Source: RYN-230 sp963837515
GTDB taxonomy: Bacteria; Actinomycetota; Actinomycetes; Streptosporangiales; Streptosporangiaceae
Length of the DNA: 64,000 nucleotides
Direction of reading: 5' to 3'
Assembly: GCA_963837515.1 (NCBI GenBank)
Contig: CAWINT010000002.1
Coordinates: 744,001 to 808,000 of the forward strand
Part shown: positions 25,668 to 34,301 of the stretch, piece by piece
Layout of the letters: each line of letters begins with the position of its first letter
How positions within the stretch are numbered: position 1 is the stretch's first letter
Notes under the pieces: generated by a model
Told to the model about the DNA's origin: nothing
What the model saw: only the letters and a program-made list of their open reading frames with translations
Database searches by the model: none
Translations under genes and position numbers: made by a program

Positions 25668-26199
25668 ACGACCAGTCCTCCTGGCAGGCAGGGCATGGGT
25701 CTGCCCGTCGTCGCCGATGTCCGCCCAGGGCGGGTTTCCTCAGCCAGCAGCGCCGGGAGGGCCGGGGATTTTCTTGTGACGCCGGTCCGGCCAGGCGTCC
25801 ACCTGGGCCCCGTTCCGCCAGTCAAGTACTTGTAGTTCCCGACGGGATCGGTCCGGGCAGGTCCGCCCGGCGGCGGGATCGCTTCCCAGCCCGGGCCGTG
25901 CCCGTCGTCGATGTCCACGACTGTCGTCTGCCGCGCCCGGCCGATCCCGAGGATGCTGAGGAAGAAGGTACCAAGGATGACCTGGCAGCTCAGCACGAAA
26001 CGCGGTGAGCGAGGGGACAACCAGCCGCGGTCCTGCCTCGTAGCTGAAGTGGGCACCAGGCCCGGCGGTCGTGTGGCCACGAGCTGAACAGCTGAGCAGT
26101 ACATCGGTCACAATCCGTCATCTGCTTGCAAAGTTACGGCGCGTATGCTCCGCTATACGCCAGCCAAGGCGTTCCCGCCACGCCTGCAGGGGGTTGCGC
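25668..26199. other. Gene-poor stretch
   Basis: These 532 bases hold two overlapping minus-strand frames (25664-26104 and 25740-26111) without recognisable motifs, ribosome sites or typical codon bias. The G+C content is somewhat lower than in neighbouring genes. I see no repeat or RNA gene. It probably contains promoters for the two flanking divergent genes. Confidence 0.35.
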
Positions 26200-26802
26200 A
26201 TGGGCAGAAGCAGCAGCGTGCCGCCGTCCCAGCGCTCGTCAGGGACGGAGGACCGGCCCGCCGGCGCAGAGACCGCGGATCGGTCCGCCGACACGGCGGC
26301 GGAGACGCCGGCCTTGCCGCATGAGCGTGCCCCGCAGGAAGCAGGCCCGCCAACCGCGGCGGCGGGGGGCGGGGCGGGCGAAGCCCCGGCCCTGCCCCGC
26401 CGGGTGCGCGGCACCAACGGCGCCCGGAAGCCGGCGAAGGTGGAACCGCCGTTGCTGCCCGCCTCCTTCCTGGAGCGTGTCCGGGCCGCGGCGGCGGCTT
26501 CGCAGGCCGAGGACGCGGCCGGGGAAATGCCGGCCAGCGCGCCGGCCCGGGGTGCGGCCGGTGGGGTCGCCCCGGTCCGCCCGCCGGCGGTGCAGCCCCC
26601 GGCCGGCCACGACCAGGAGCCTGCGCAGCCGCGCGGCCGGCCTGCTGAGGGGAGCGCGCCGGAAACCAGCGCCGGCCCGGCCTCGCCGTTCGCCGTGCTA
26701 CCTCGCCGGACGCGGCGCCAGAGGTGGCCGAGAGCGGCCGGTATACGTGCGGTCACCCTGCTCCGCGGGGAATTTCCACGAGCGGGTGGAAGCGGCGGAT
26801 GA
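26200..26802 (+). CDS. Ala/Pro-rich hypothetical protein with LPRRVRGTN motif
   Basis: A 200-residue low-complexity protein, rich in Ala, Pro, Arg and Gly. ATG 26200 follows an AGGGGG ribosome site by 6 bases. The segment APALPRRVRGTNGARKP resembles the LPRRVRGAN motif in the C-terminal tails of actinobacterial nitrate-sensor-type histidine kinases, but no kinase or sensor domain is present. It could be an orphan tail left from such a gene or an unrelated disordered protein. No membrane segment is visible. Confidence 0.45.
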   Translation: MGRSSSVPPSQRSSGTEDRPAGAETADRSADTAAETPALPHERAPQEAGPPTAAAGGGAGEAPALPRRVRGTNGARKPAKVEPPLLPASFLERVRAAAAASQAEDAAGEMPASAPARGAAGGVAPVRPPAVQPPAGHDQEPAQPRGRPAEGSAPETSAGPASPFAVLPRRTRRQRWPRAAGIRAVTLLRGEFPRAGGSGG

Positions 26803-26937
26803 TATTGCCCAGCCCATTCCTGTCATCGCGGACCGACGGCCGCCCGGGCCGCGGGTACTGCCACCGCGGCGACGGCCGCCCCGATGAGAACGCTTGCGGC
26901 CGGCCGGTAGGGTCACCGCCATGGGAAGCTTCCGGCC

Positions 26938-27276
26938 ATGAGCCCGCGCCGGGCCCGGCGCCTGCCGGACGGGGTCCCGCGGCGCGGCCGGGGAGGGCCA
27001 CCCGGGCCGGCGGCGGGCGGGGGCGGTGGCCTGCCGCTCGGCCCGGAGCACCACGAATCCTGGCCGGACGGGGACTGGGTGGTCCGCCTGGTGCCAGGGG
27101 CAGCATCTCTCAAGAGCTATCGCTGCCCCGGATGTGATCAGGAAATCCTCCCCGGCCTGGCGCATGTCGTGGCCTGGCCGACTCAGTCCCCCGGGCCCAG
27201 CGAGCGCCGTCACTGGCACCATCCGTGCTGGCAGCGGCGGCTGCAACGGCCCCCGGGGCGCCGGGTGGGCCGGTGA
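26938..27276 (+). CDS. Small Cys/His protein, conserved in actinobacteria
   Basis: The 112-residue protein has a disordered N-terminus, then ESWPDGDWVVRLVPGAASLKSYRCPGCDQEILPGLAHVVAWP and ERRHWHHPCWQRR. The CPGC pair and later His/Cys residues resemble a small zinc-ribbon-like fold. Homologues in streptomycetes are often labelled ATP/GTP-binding protein, but I see no P-loop. Its place before the hydrolase gene, 18 bases apart, suggests an operon. Confidence 0.75.
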   Translation: MSPRRARRLPDGVPRRGRGGPPGPAAGGGGGLPLGPEHHESWPDGDWVVRLVPGAASLKSYRCPGCDQEILPGLAHVVAWPTQSPGPSERRHWHHPCWQRRLQRPPGRRVGR

Positions 27277-27294
27277 GATCGTGAAGGGCTGTAG

Positions 27295-28008
27295 ATGAGT
27301 GAGATCAGGGCGAGCACGGTGCTGCCAGCCCGCCGGGAACCGGTTACCCTGCACACCGACGACGGCCTGGACCTGGTCGGCGAGCTGGCCCGGCCGGTCA
27401 GCCGGGAGCCGGTGGCGGCGCTGATCTGCCTGCATCCGCTGCCCACCCACGGCGGCATGATGGACAGTCACATCCTGCGCAAGGCGTCCAACCGGCTGCC
27501 CGCCCTGGCTGATCTCGCGGTGTTGCGGTTCAACACCCGGGGGACCGCCTCCGACCACGGCCGCAGCCATGGCGAGTTCGGCGACGGTCAAGCGGAACGG
27601 CACGACGTGGCTGCGGCCATCGCCTGGTCGGTGGCTGCGGGCCTGCCCGAGCGATGGCTGGTCGGCTGGTCCTTCGGCACCGAGCTGGCACTCATGTGGG
27701 GCAACGACCCGGCTGTGGCGGGGGCGGTCCTGCTCTCGCCGGCGCTGCACCGGGCGACCGACGCCGACCTCGACGCCTGGGCCGCCTCCGGGAAGCCGCT
27801 GCTCGTGCTCGTCCCGGAACTCGACGATTATCTGCGGCCGGAGGAGGCCCGCCGCCGGTTCGCCCGGGTGCCCCAGGCCGAACTGGTCGCGGTGCCGAAG
27901 GCCAAGCACCTGTGGGTCGGCGAGCCGAACGTCCGCATCGTGCTGAACGAGATCGTGCGCCGGGTCAACCCGGCCGCTGTCCCACTGCCGACCGAGTGGA
28001 AGGGCTAA
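27295..28008 (+). CDS. Alpha/beta hydrolase
   Basis: The 237-residue protein has the nucleophile elbow GWSFG, an Asp in ELDDYLRPE and a His in AKHLWVGE, giving a complete catalytic triad. The early segment LICLHPLPTHGGMMDSHILRK holds the oxyanion-hole region. It belongs to the short dienelactone-hydrolase-like or peptidase S9-like group; substrate unknown. ATG 27295 is used. It is followed after 2 bases by the SDR gene. Confidence 0.83.
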   Translation: MSEIRASTVLPARREPVTLHTDDGLDLVGELARPVSREPVAALICLHPLPTHGGMMDSHILRKASNRLPALADLAVLRFNTRGTASDHGRSHGEFGDGQAERHDVAAAIAWSVAAGLPERWLVGWSFGTELALMWGNDPAVAGAVLLSPALHRATDADLDAWAASGKPLLVLVPELDDYLRPEEARRRFARVPQAELVAVPKAKHLWVGEPNVRIVLNEIVRRVNPAAVPLPTEWKG

Positions 28009-28010
28009 GC

Positions 28011-28775
28011 ATGCCACTCTTCGACCTGACTGGCCGGAAGGCTTTCGTAACCGGTGCCTCGCGCGGGATAGGCCAGGTGATCGCGGTAGCGCTGGCCAGC
28101 GCCGGCGCCGACGTGGCGCTCGTGGCACGGACCGAGGAGGGGCTGGCGGACACGGCCGAGCAAATCGACGCGCTGGGCCGCAAAGCGATCATCCTGCCGG
28201 CCGACGTCACTGGTCAGGAGCCGGTGGCCGCGGCCGTAGCCGCTGCCATCGACCGGCTCGGCTGGATTGACATCGTGGTGAACAACGCCGGGGGATCCAG
28301 CTTCATGGTGCCGTTCCTGGACCTGCGGCTGACCGGCTGGGACAAGCTGATCCAGCTCAACCTGAACTCGGCCATGTACGTGTGCTACGCGGTTGGCCCG
28401 CACCTGGTGGAGCGGGGTGGCGGATCGGTGATCAACGTCGCCTCGGTGGCCGGTGTGAGCGCCGCACCGTTCCTGTCGCCTTACGGTGCGGCCAAGGCCG
28501 CGCTCATCTCACTGACCAAGTCGCTTGCGGTGGAGTGGGCCGCGAACGGCGTCCGGGTGAACGCGCTGTGCCCCGGGTGGACCGCGACCGAGCTGAACCG
28601 CAACCTGTGGGAAGACGAGACGGCCGGCCCGGCTACCGTGGCTACGGTGCCGATGCGCCGCTGGGCCCGGCCGGAGGAGATGTCCGGGGCGGCGGTCTTC
28701 CTGGCCAGCGAGGCCTCCTCATACATGACCGGTCAGGTGCTCATCCTCGACGGGGGCCAGACCTTGATGGGCTGA
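28011..28775 (+). CDS. Short-chain dehydrogenase/reductase
   Basis: The 254-residue classical SDR has TGASRGIG for NAD(P) binding, NNAGG, the catalytic Ser in NVASVAGVS, the Tyr/Lys pair in SPYGAAKAAL and a C-terminal GQVLILDGGQTLMG. The best matches by motif are 3-oxoacyl-ACP reductase-like or glucose-dehydrogenase-like SDRs. It is transcribed with the upstream hydrolase and ends at a strong bidirectional terminator. Confidence 0.9.
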   Translation: MPLFDLTGRKAFVTGASRGIGQVIAVALASAGADVALVARTEEGLADTAEQIDALGRKAIILPADVTGQEPVAAAVAAAIDRLGWIDIVVNNAGGSSFMVPFLDLRLTGWDKLIQLNLNSAMYVCYAVGPHLVERGGGSVINVASVAGVSAAPFLSPYGAAKAALISLTKSLAVEWAANGVRVNALCPGWTATELNRNLWEDETAGPATVATVPMRRWARPEEMSGAAVFLASEASSYMTGQVLILDGGQTLMG

Positions 28776-28782
28776 CGCGGAA

Positions 28783-28823
28783 ACGCTGCGGGGCCCGGCG
28801 CGTCGCGCCGGGCCCCGCAGCGT
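28783..28823. terminator. 20-bp perfect hairpin, bidirectional terminator
   Basis: Left arm 28783-28802 and right arm 28804-28823 are exact reverse complements about a single central T. It lies 7 bases after the SDR stop and 13 bases before the stop of the convergent DivIVA-like gene, so it can terminate both transcripts. Confidence 0.85.
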
Positions 28824-28836
28824 GCGTGCCCGCTGG

Positions 28837-30237
28837 CTACTCGGTCCACCACTCGTCGTCGTTCGCCTTGGCCTTGGCCGAGACCGGCTGCTTGGCTGCC
28901 GGGGCGCCAGGCGCCGGCGCGGCCGGGGCCTGGCGCGGCGCCGAGGCGGCCTGGGTGGCTGCGGCCGGGTTGCTGACCCGTGGCGAGCTGCCAGGCGCGT
29001 TCCCGGGCGCGTTCCCGGGCGCCGGGCCGACCGCCTTCGGAGCCGGCCCGCCACCCACCGGCTGCCGCGCCGGGGGCTTGAGCGCATCGGCCAGGCCGGG
29101 CATCTGGGTGCCGAGCAGCTGGCTGATCTGCGCCAGGTGGCTGGAAATGCCCTCCTTCTGCTTGGTCAGCTCGTCCACCTCACGCTGCGCCGAGGTGCGG
29201 TGCCGCTCGATCTCGGCCTTGGTGTCCGCCATCAGCTGCTCGGCCTGGGACTTGGCCTGGGCGATGACCTGGTCGGCGTTCTTCTTCGCGTTGCTGACCA
29301 GCTGCCGGGAGTGCTGGTCCGCTTCACGCCGGGTCTGCTCGGCCTGCGCGCTGGCCTTCGCGGCCCGCTGCTCGGCGGTGGCCGCACGCTGCTCGGCCTC
29401 GCTGACCAGCTTCTGGGTCGCCGACTGGGCCGCGGCGAGCCGCTCGGCCTCCTGCCGCTCGGCCTCCTCGCGGCGGGATGCGAGCTGGATCTCGAACTCC
29501 GCCTCGGCCTGGGCTCGCTGCGCCTCGCTCTCCTCCAGGATGCGCTGGGCCTGGCTGCGCATCTCATCGGCCTGCCGCTTGGAGGTGGTGAGGATCTCGT
29601 CCCGCTCCCGCTTGGCCGACGCCTTCAGCTGGGCGACTTCACGCTCGGTGGTGGTTCGCAGCTTGGCGATGTCCCGCTCGATGGCGGCCCGCTTCTCCGC
29701 GACCTCGTGGTCGGCGGTCGCCCGCAGCTTGGCGACTTCACGCTCGGTGGTGGAGGTGAGCTCGTCCGCCTCGCGCCGCGCGCTCGTCCGGATGGCGTCG
29801 GCTTCCCGCTCCGCCGAGGCGCGCTGCTCGTCGGTCTCCCGCTTGGCGAGCGCCCGCACCTCGCCGGCCTCGTTCTCGGCCGCCGCCCGGATCTCGGCCG
29901 CGTCCACCTTGGCCGCCGCGCTCAGCTCGTTGGCCGCGGACCGCGCCTCCTGGGCGATCTCGGTGGCCTGCTCCTCAGCCAGCCGGAGCAGCTGCTCGAT
30001 ACGTGAGCCCAGGCCGGCGTAGGTGGGGCGCTCCTGCTCCCGGATCTGCCGGTGGGCGTCGGACAGTTCCTGCTGCAGTGCCTGAATCTGCTCCCGGTGC
30101 TGGCGTAGCTCGGCGTCGAGCTGCTTGAAGTATTCCTCAACCTGATGCGGGTCGTAGCCGCGCATCACCCGGGCGAACTCGCGGGGGGTAGTTTCTTCGA
30201 AAAAGTTGCTGAGCTGGGCGTCAATTTCAGGCTGCAT
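28837..30237 (-). CDS. DivIVA-domain coiled-coil protein (Scy/FilP type)
   Basis: The protein (466 residues from ATG 30237) has an N-terminal DivIVA-like segment (FARVMRGYDPHQVEEYFKQLDAELRQ), then about 330 residues of nearly uninterrupted coiled coil with repeats such as EREVAKLRATADHEVAEKRAA, and a Pro/Ala/Gly tail. In streptomycetes the FilP and Scy filament proteins, which organise polar growth with DivIVA, occupy the matching position upstream of the mce-thiolase genes, as I recall. Its length lies between the two. Longer starts at 30270 and 30291 exist. The promoter region 30238-30300 is A/T-richer. Confidence 0.85.
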   Translation of the reverse strand: MQPEIDAQLSNFFEETTPREFARVMRGYDPHQVEEYFKQLDAELRQHREQIQALQQELSDAHRQIREQERPTYAGLGSRIEQLLRLAEEQATEIAQEARSAANELSAAAKVDAAEIRAAAENEAGEVRALAKRETDEQRASAEREADAIRTSARREADELTSTTEREVAKLRATADHEVAEKRAAIERDIAKLRTTTEREVAQLKASAKRERDEILTTSKRQADEMRSQAQRILEESEAQRAQAEAEFEIQLASRREEAERQEAERLAAAQSATQKLVSEAEQRAATAEQRAAKASAQAEQTRREADQHSRQLVSNAKKNADQVIAQAKSQAEQLMADTKAEIERHRTSAQREVDELTKQKEGISSHLAQISQLLGTQMPGLADALKPPARQPVGGGPAPKAVGPAPGNAPGNAPGSSPRVSNPAAATQAASAPRQAPAAPAPGAPAAKQPVSAKAKANDDEWWTE

Positions 30238-30576
30238 CTGGCTTGATCCTGGGTAGACGAGGGGGGACATGCGGGGCGGGACAGGTGACACACGGGGCAG
30301 AGGTTGCGCCCCCGGGCCAGGACGCCGTTGCTGGCGGCCCCGGGAACCTGGCGGGGTACGGGGTCTGCCGCTAGCCCGGTGCCTCGCAGCGTACTCCTAA
30401 TGAGCAGGCATCAGCGGCGGCTTCTCGTTTCCTCTTGCCATGGATCCGTGCATTCCGGCCCATTAGCGCCGGGCTGGCCGGCTGGTGACTACCTGGCCGA
30501 AAGTGCTGGTCTCATCCATAGTGTTACATACCGGCACATTCCCCGGCGCCGCTGGGGGCTGCCGTTCGCCGGCCGT
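30238..30576. other. Intergenic region between coiled-coil and epimerase genes
   Basis: About 340 bases without a credible gene. It includes the upstream end of the coiled-coil gene (alternative starts at 30270 and 30291) and a moderately A/T-rich segment at 30380-30560. I see no strong hairpin or repeat. Confidence 0.35.
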
Positions 30577-30999
30577 TCAGTACACCGCCGGCTCGACCAG
30601 TTCCGTCAGCACCCCGCCGAGGTCTGCCGGATGCAGGAACGCGATCGAGGCGCCCATCGAGCCGTGCCGCGGCCGCTGGTCGATCGCCCGGATCTCCGTG
30701 CGGCCGAGGCTGGCCAGGGCGGCGTGGATGTCGGCGACGGCGTAGCCGACGTGGTGGATGCCCTCACCGCGGCGGGCCAGGAACCGGCCGACGGGCGTGT
30801 CCGCACCGAGCGGCTCCAATAGCTGGACCCAGCTGGGGCCCGCGCCGTCCGGGCCGACCCGGAGCATCGCCTCGCGGACGCCCTGCTCCTCGTTGACCTC
30901 CCGGCTGGCCACGGTGAGCCCGAAGGCGGATTCGTAGCGCGCTACCGCCGCGTCGAGGTCACGGCACGCGATCCCGACATGATCGATGCGCAGCAGCAT
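30577..30999 (-). CDS. mce: Methylmalonyl-CoA epimerase
   Basis: The enzyme interconverts (R)- and (S)-methylmalonyl-CoA in propionate and branched-chain metabolism. The 140-residue vicinal-oxygen-chelate protein starts MLLRIDHVGIACRDLDAAVARYESAFGL and has metal-ligand regions HHVGYAV and HPADLGGVLTELVEP. GGGAGG lies 6 bases before ATG 30999. The frame runs further upstream but that part is divergent-promoter shadow. It is divergent from the thiolase gene. Confidence 0.92.
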   Translation of the reverse strand: MLLRIDHVGIACRDLDAAVARYESAFGLTVASREVNEEQGVREAMLRVGPDGAGPSWVQLLEPLGADTPVGRFLARRGEGIHHVGYAVADIHAALASLGRTEIRAIDQRPRHGSMGASIAFLHPADLGGVLTELVEPAVY

Positions 31000-31105
31000 G
31001 GCCGCCTCCCGTCTGGGCGGTTGATTGGTCCCTCGGTATCGTGGCATACAGCCCCGGGGCCATAGCCGCCTGGGTCGGCCGAGTGCAGCGGGAGGACAGC
31101 CAGCC

Positions 31106-32302
31106 ATGCGGGACGCAGTGATCACCGGGGGAGCCAGGACGCCGGTGGGGCGGCTGCTCGGATCGCTCAAGGACTTTGCCGCCGCGGACCTCGGCGGCAT
31201 CGTGGTCAAAGCGGCGCTGGACCGGGCCGGCCTGGATCCAGGCCGGGTGGATTACGTGATCCTGGGCCAGGTGCTGCAGGCCGGAGCCGGGCAGAACCCG
31301 GCTCGGCAGGCGGCGGTGGCCGCGGGCATCCCGATGACCGTGCCCTCGATCACGGTCAACAAGGTCTGCCTGTCCGGGCTGGACGCCATCGCGCTGGCCG
31401 CCCAGCTTATCCGGGCCGGCGAGTTCGACGTCGTGGTGGCCGGCGGCATGGAATCTATGACCCGGGCGCCGTACCTGCTGCCTGAGGGCCGCACCGGGCA
31501 CAAGTACGGCTCGATGGAGCTGCTCGACGCGATGGCCCGGGACGGGCTGACCGACGCGCTCGACCATTCGCCGATGGGCGAACTCACCGACCGGTGCAAC
31601 GCCCGGCTCGGCATCGGCCGGGCCGAGCAGGAGGAGTTCGCCGCCCGCTCGCACCAGCGGGCCGCGGCGGCAATCAAGGACGGCCTGCTGGCGGCCGAGA
31701 TCGTCGCGGTTCCCGTGCCGCAGCGGCGCGGCGACCCGGTGTTGTTCGACACCGACGAAGGCGTCCGCCCGGAGACCACGGCGGAGGCGCTGAGCGCGCT
31801 GCGCCCGGCTTTCGCGGCTGACGGGACGATCACCGCCGGGACCTCCTCGCAGATCTCCGACGGCGCGGCCGCCGTCGTGGTGATGTCCGCGGAGGCGGCC
31901 GCGGCGCACGGCGCACCCGTCCTCGCCACTGTCGGCGCGCACGGTGTGGTGGCCGGCCCGGACACCACACTGCAGTCGCAGCCCTCGGCGGCGATCCAGC
32001 GGGCGCTGGGCAAGGCCGGGCTGACCGTCGCGGACCTCGACCTGATCGAGATCAACGAAGCGTTCGCGGCGGTTGCCATCCAGTCCATGCGGGACCTGGG
32101 CATAGGGCCGGACAAGGTCAACGTGAACGGGGGTGCCATCGCTCTGGGTCACCCGATCGGGGCCTCCGGGGCGCGGCTAGCGCTGCACCTGGTGCACGAG
32201 CTGGGCCGGCGGGGTGGCGGGACCGGTGCTGCGGCGCTGTGCGGCGGTGGCGGCCAGGGCAGCGCACTGCTGTTCAGGGTCCCCGCGGGCGCGGGTGACT
32301 GA
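31106..32302 (+). CDS. Acetyl-CoA acetyltransferase (thiolase)
   Basis: A 398-residue biosynthetic-type thiolase that condenses two acetyl-CoA to acetoacetyl-CoA or cleaves it. The nucleophilic cysteine is in NKVCLSGLDAIALAAQLI, the His in GHPIGASGAR and the second Cys in ALCGGGGQGSALLF. GGAGGA lies 9 bases upstream of ATG 31106. Its end overlaps the GTG start of the GTPase gene by 8 bases, so the two are coupled. Confidence 0.93.
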   Translation: MRDAVITGGARTPVGRLLGSLKDFAAADLGGIVVKAALDRAGLDPGRVDYVILGQVLQAGAGQNPARQAAVAAGIPMTVPSITVNKVCLSGLDAIALAAQLIRAGEFDVVVAGGMESMTRAPYLLPEGRTGHKYGSMELLDAMARDGLTDALDHSPMGELTDRCNARLGIGRAEQEEFAARSHQRAAAAIKDGLLAAEIVAVPVPQRRGDPVLFDTDEGVRPETTAEALSALRPAFAADGTITAGTSSQISDGAAAVVVMSAEAAAAHGAPVLATVGAHGVVAGPDTTLQSQPSAAIQRALGKAGLTVADLDLIEINEAFAAVAIQSMRDLGIGPDKVNVNGGAIALGHPIGASGARLALHLVHELGRRGGGTGAAALCGGGGQGSALLFRVPAGAGD

Positions 32303-34301
32303 GCTGTCGGCCCCGGCGGCGGGCGCCGTGCCGGGCCAGGCCCCGGCACGGCCGTCCGGCTCCCGGGACGTGGCCGCGCTCACCCGGCGGGCCCGCGATG
32401 GCGACCCGCGCGCCCTGGGACGGCTGCTCTCGCTGGTCGAAAACGGCGCGCCGGAACTGCGCGCCATCATGGCCGAACTGGCCCCGCTCACCGGGCGGGC
32501 GCGGGTGCTGGGCCTGACCGGAGCACCCGGCGTGGGCAAGTCCACCCTCACCGGCGCCCTGGTGGCCGCCTACCGCGAGCGCGAGCTGCGCGTCGCTGTC
32601 CTGGCCGTTGACCCGACTTCCCCGTTCACCGGCGGCGCTCTGCTCGGCGACCGGATCCGGATGCAGCGGCACGCCACCGACGAGGGTGTCTTCATCAGGT
32701 CCATGGCCACCCGGGGGCATCTGGGCGGGCTGGCCAGTGCCGCGCCGCAGGCGCTGCGGGTGCTGGATGCCGCCGGATTCGACGTGCTGCTGGTGGAGAC
32801 GGTCGGGGTGGGCCAGGCTGAGGTGGAGGTCGCGTCGCTGGCCGATGCCACGCTCGTGATCGTTGCGCCGGGCCTGGGCGACGCTATCCAGGCCGCCAAG
32901 GCCGGCATCCTGGAGACCGGTGACGTGTTCGTGGTCAACAAGTCCGATCAGCCGGGAGCCCAGGAAGCAGTCCGTGATCTGCGCGGGATGATCGCCTTGG
33001 CGCAGCGCGCGCCAGGGGACTGGAAGCCGCCGATCGTGTCCACCGTCGCCGCCTCCGGCACCGGCATCGACAAACTGGCCGCGCGGCTCGACGCGCACCG
33101 GGAATGGCTGGCGGCCTCGGGGGAGGGGCAGCGCCGGCGTCAGGCCCGGGCCCGGGGCGAGATCGCCACTCTGGCCCTGGGCGAGCTGCGCCGCCGGATG
33201 GGCGGGCTTCCAGGTGACGCCCGGATGGACGAGCTGGCCGACCGGGTGGCCGCGGGGGACCTCGACCCGTACGCGGCCGCCGACGAGCTCATCTCGGCGG
33301 TGTTATCCCGGGGGGACGCCCTCCCGGCCGGAACCCCCGGCGGACCGCTGGCTCGGCGGGGACACGGCCTCGCTGTGCCTCGCCTCGCTGTGCCTCGCCT
33401 CGCTGCGGCTCGCCTCGCCAGCGGCGGTGACAGCGGCCTGCATGACCGATTCGCTGCGCAGCCGGGCCTCGTAAGCGGCCTTGCCACCGCGGACGCCGAA
33501 CAGCCGCTTGCTCAGTACGAGGTAAATGACGAGGACCACGTTGATCACGAACGCGACCAGCCGCAGCGGTGTTACCTTCGCCACGAGCTCGTAGCTCTCG
33601 TACGGGATGAAGACCGAGGTGACCACCATGGCGAAGTACTCGCCCCAGCGCCGGAGCAGCCACAGGCCGACCCCCTCCACGATCTCCAGCGCCGCGTAAC
33701 CGGCGGCCGCCAGCGCCAGCCAGGTCAGCGTCCGCTGGTCCAGGGCGAACGTGTGCTGGATCAGGCCAACCAGCCCGCCGGAGGAATTGACGTTGTAGCC
33801 GAGTTCGTGCAGCAGGTCGCGGATCTCCGGGTAGTCGCGGTGGAAGGTCCGTTCGATGGACTGGCGCGAGTACTTGAACCGCCATATCCCGTAGGCGATG
33901 AACCCGAAGACGAGGGCGCGTGCGAATCGCTCCACGGCGAACACCCGCAGGATCAACGCGCTGCGGATCTCCCCGTCCCGGCGCACCCGGGGCGCATCCG
34001 CGGCCGGGCCGGCCAGCTCAGCCGGTCCCGGCACGAAGGTGGCGCAGCGCAGGCACTGCCATGCCTGGCCGGCCACCGTGTCCGCCCGCAACTGGCGGCG
34101 CACCTCCGGCTCGGCTGGGGCATAGCGGACATGCGGCCGGATGGCGCAGGTCAGCAGGTTCCAGTTCACTCTGTGCAGCCTAAAGCAGGCGCCCCGCGGC
34201 GCAGTGTGTCGCGGGCCGCCCGGTTCCCGCGGTGGCGACGGCCGGGGTGGCCGCGGCCAGGCCGCGGGCTGGCCGCCTGCGGGTTAAATCGCGGACGATG
34301 A
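32295..34301 (+). CDS. meaB: MeaB/ArgK-type GTPase, mutase chaperone; frame continues without stop
   Basis: MeaB-type G proteins guard loading of adenosylcobalamin onto acyl-CoA mutases; the version tied to IcmA is called MeaI. The conserved domain (about 340 residues) has P-loop GAPGVGKST, the VDPTSPFTGGALLGDRIRM segment, ETVGVGQAEVEV and NKSDQPGA, and ends near DPYAAADELISAVLS at about 33306. No stop follows. The frame stays open to 34301, giving 668 residues, and the last about 330 residues are antisense to the whole DUF2127 gene, Arg/Pro-rich and not family-like. Start is GTG 32295. A lost stop codon or a frameshift near 33310 is likely; the functional product probably corresponds to 32295-33320. 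Confidence 0.75.
   Translation: MTELSAPAAGAVPGQAPARPSGSRDVAALTRRARDGDPRALGRLLSLVENGAPELRAIMAELAPLTGRARVLGLTGAPGVGKSTLTGALVAAYRERELRVAVLAVDPTSPFTGGALLGDRIRMQRHATDEGVFIRSMATRGHLGGLASAAPQALRVLDAAGFDVLLVETVGVGQAEVEVASLADATLVIVAPGLGDAIQAAKAGILETGDVFVVNKSDQPGAQEAVRDLRGMIALAQRAPGDWKPPIVSTVAASGTGIDKLAARLDAHREWLAASGEGQRRRQARARGEIATLALGELRRRMGGLPGDARMDELADRVAAGDLDPYAAADELISAVLSRGDALPAGTPGGPLARRGHGLAVPRLAVPRLAAARLASGGDSGLHDRFAAQPGLVSGLATADAEQPLAQYEVNDEDHVDHERDQPQRCYLRHELVALVRDEDRGDHHGEVLAPAPEQPQADPLHDLQRRVTGGRQRQPGQRPLVQGERVLDQANQPAGGIDVVAEFVQQVADLRVVAVEGPFDGLARVLEPPYPVGDEPEDEGACESLHGEHPQDQRAADLPVPAHPGRIRGRAGQLSRSRHEGGAAQALPCLAGHRVRPQLAAHLRLGWGIADMRPDGAGQQVPVHSVQPKAGAPRRSVSRAARFPRWRRPGWPRPGRGLAACGLNRGR
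33303..34169 (-). CDS. DUF2127 membrane protein
   Basis: The 288-residue protein has about four membrane helices (ILRVFAVERFARALVFGFIAYGIW, TWLALAAAGYAALEIVEGVGLWLL, YFAMVVTSVFIPYESYELV, RLVAFVINVVLVIYLVLSKRLF), characteristic of DUF2127 proteins. The N-terminal cytoplasmic part has a Cys pair (CLRC). The C-terminal tail contains a SEARH repeat encoded by a 15-bp tandem repeat and ends with TAA at 33303. The whole gene lies antisense to the extended meaB frame. Confidence 0.82.
   Translation of the reverse strand: MNWNLLTCAIRPHVRYAPAEPEVRRQLRADTVAGQAWQCLRCATFVPGPAELAGPAADAPRVRRDGEIRSALILRVFAVERFARALVFGFIAYGIWRFKYSRQSIERTFHRDYPEIRDLLHELGYNVNSSGGLVGLIQHTFALDQRTLTWLALAAAGYAALEIVEGVGLWLLRRWGEYFAMVVTSVFIPYESYELVAKVTPLRLVAFVINVVLVIYLVLSKRLFGVRGGKAAYEARLRSESVMQAAVTAAGEASRSEARHSEARHSEAVSPPSQRSAGGSGREGVPPG
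33371..33415 (-). repeat. 15-bp tandem repeat in the DUF2127 tail
   Basis: Three units of 15 bp (cgctgtgcctcgcct, identical twice, third with two changes) lie at 33371-33385, 33386-33400 and 33401-33415. They encode the repeated SEARH segment of the DUF2127 C-terminus and, on the other strand, RLAVP repeats in the extended meaB frame. Confidence 0.85.

Noticed and set aside
25664..26104. 146-residue minus-strand frame
   Set aside because: No motif, no ribosome site and low coding likeness; overlaps the promoter of the small membrane protein.
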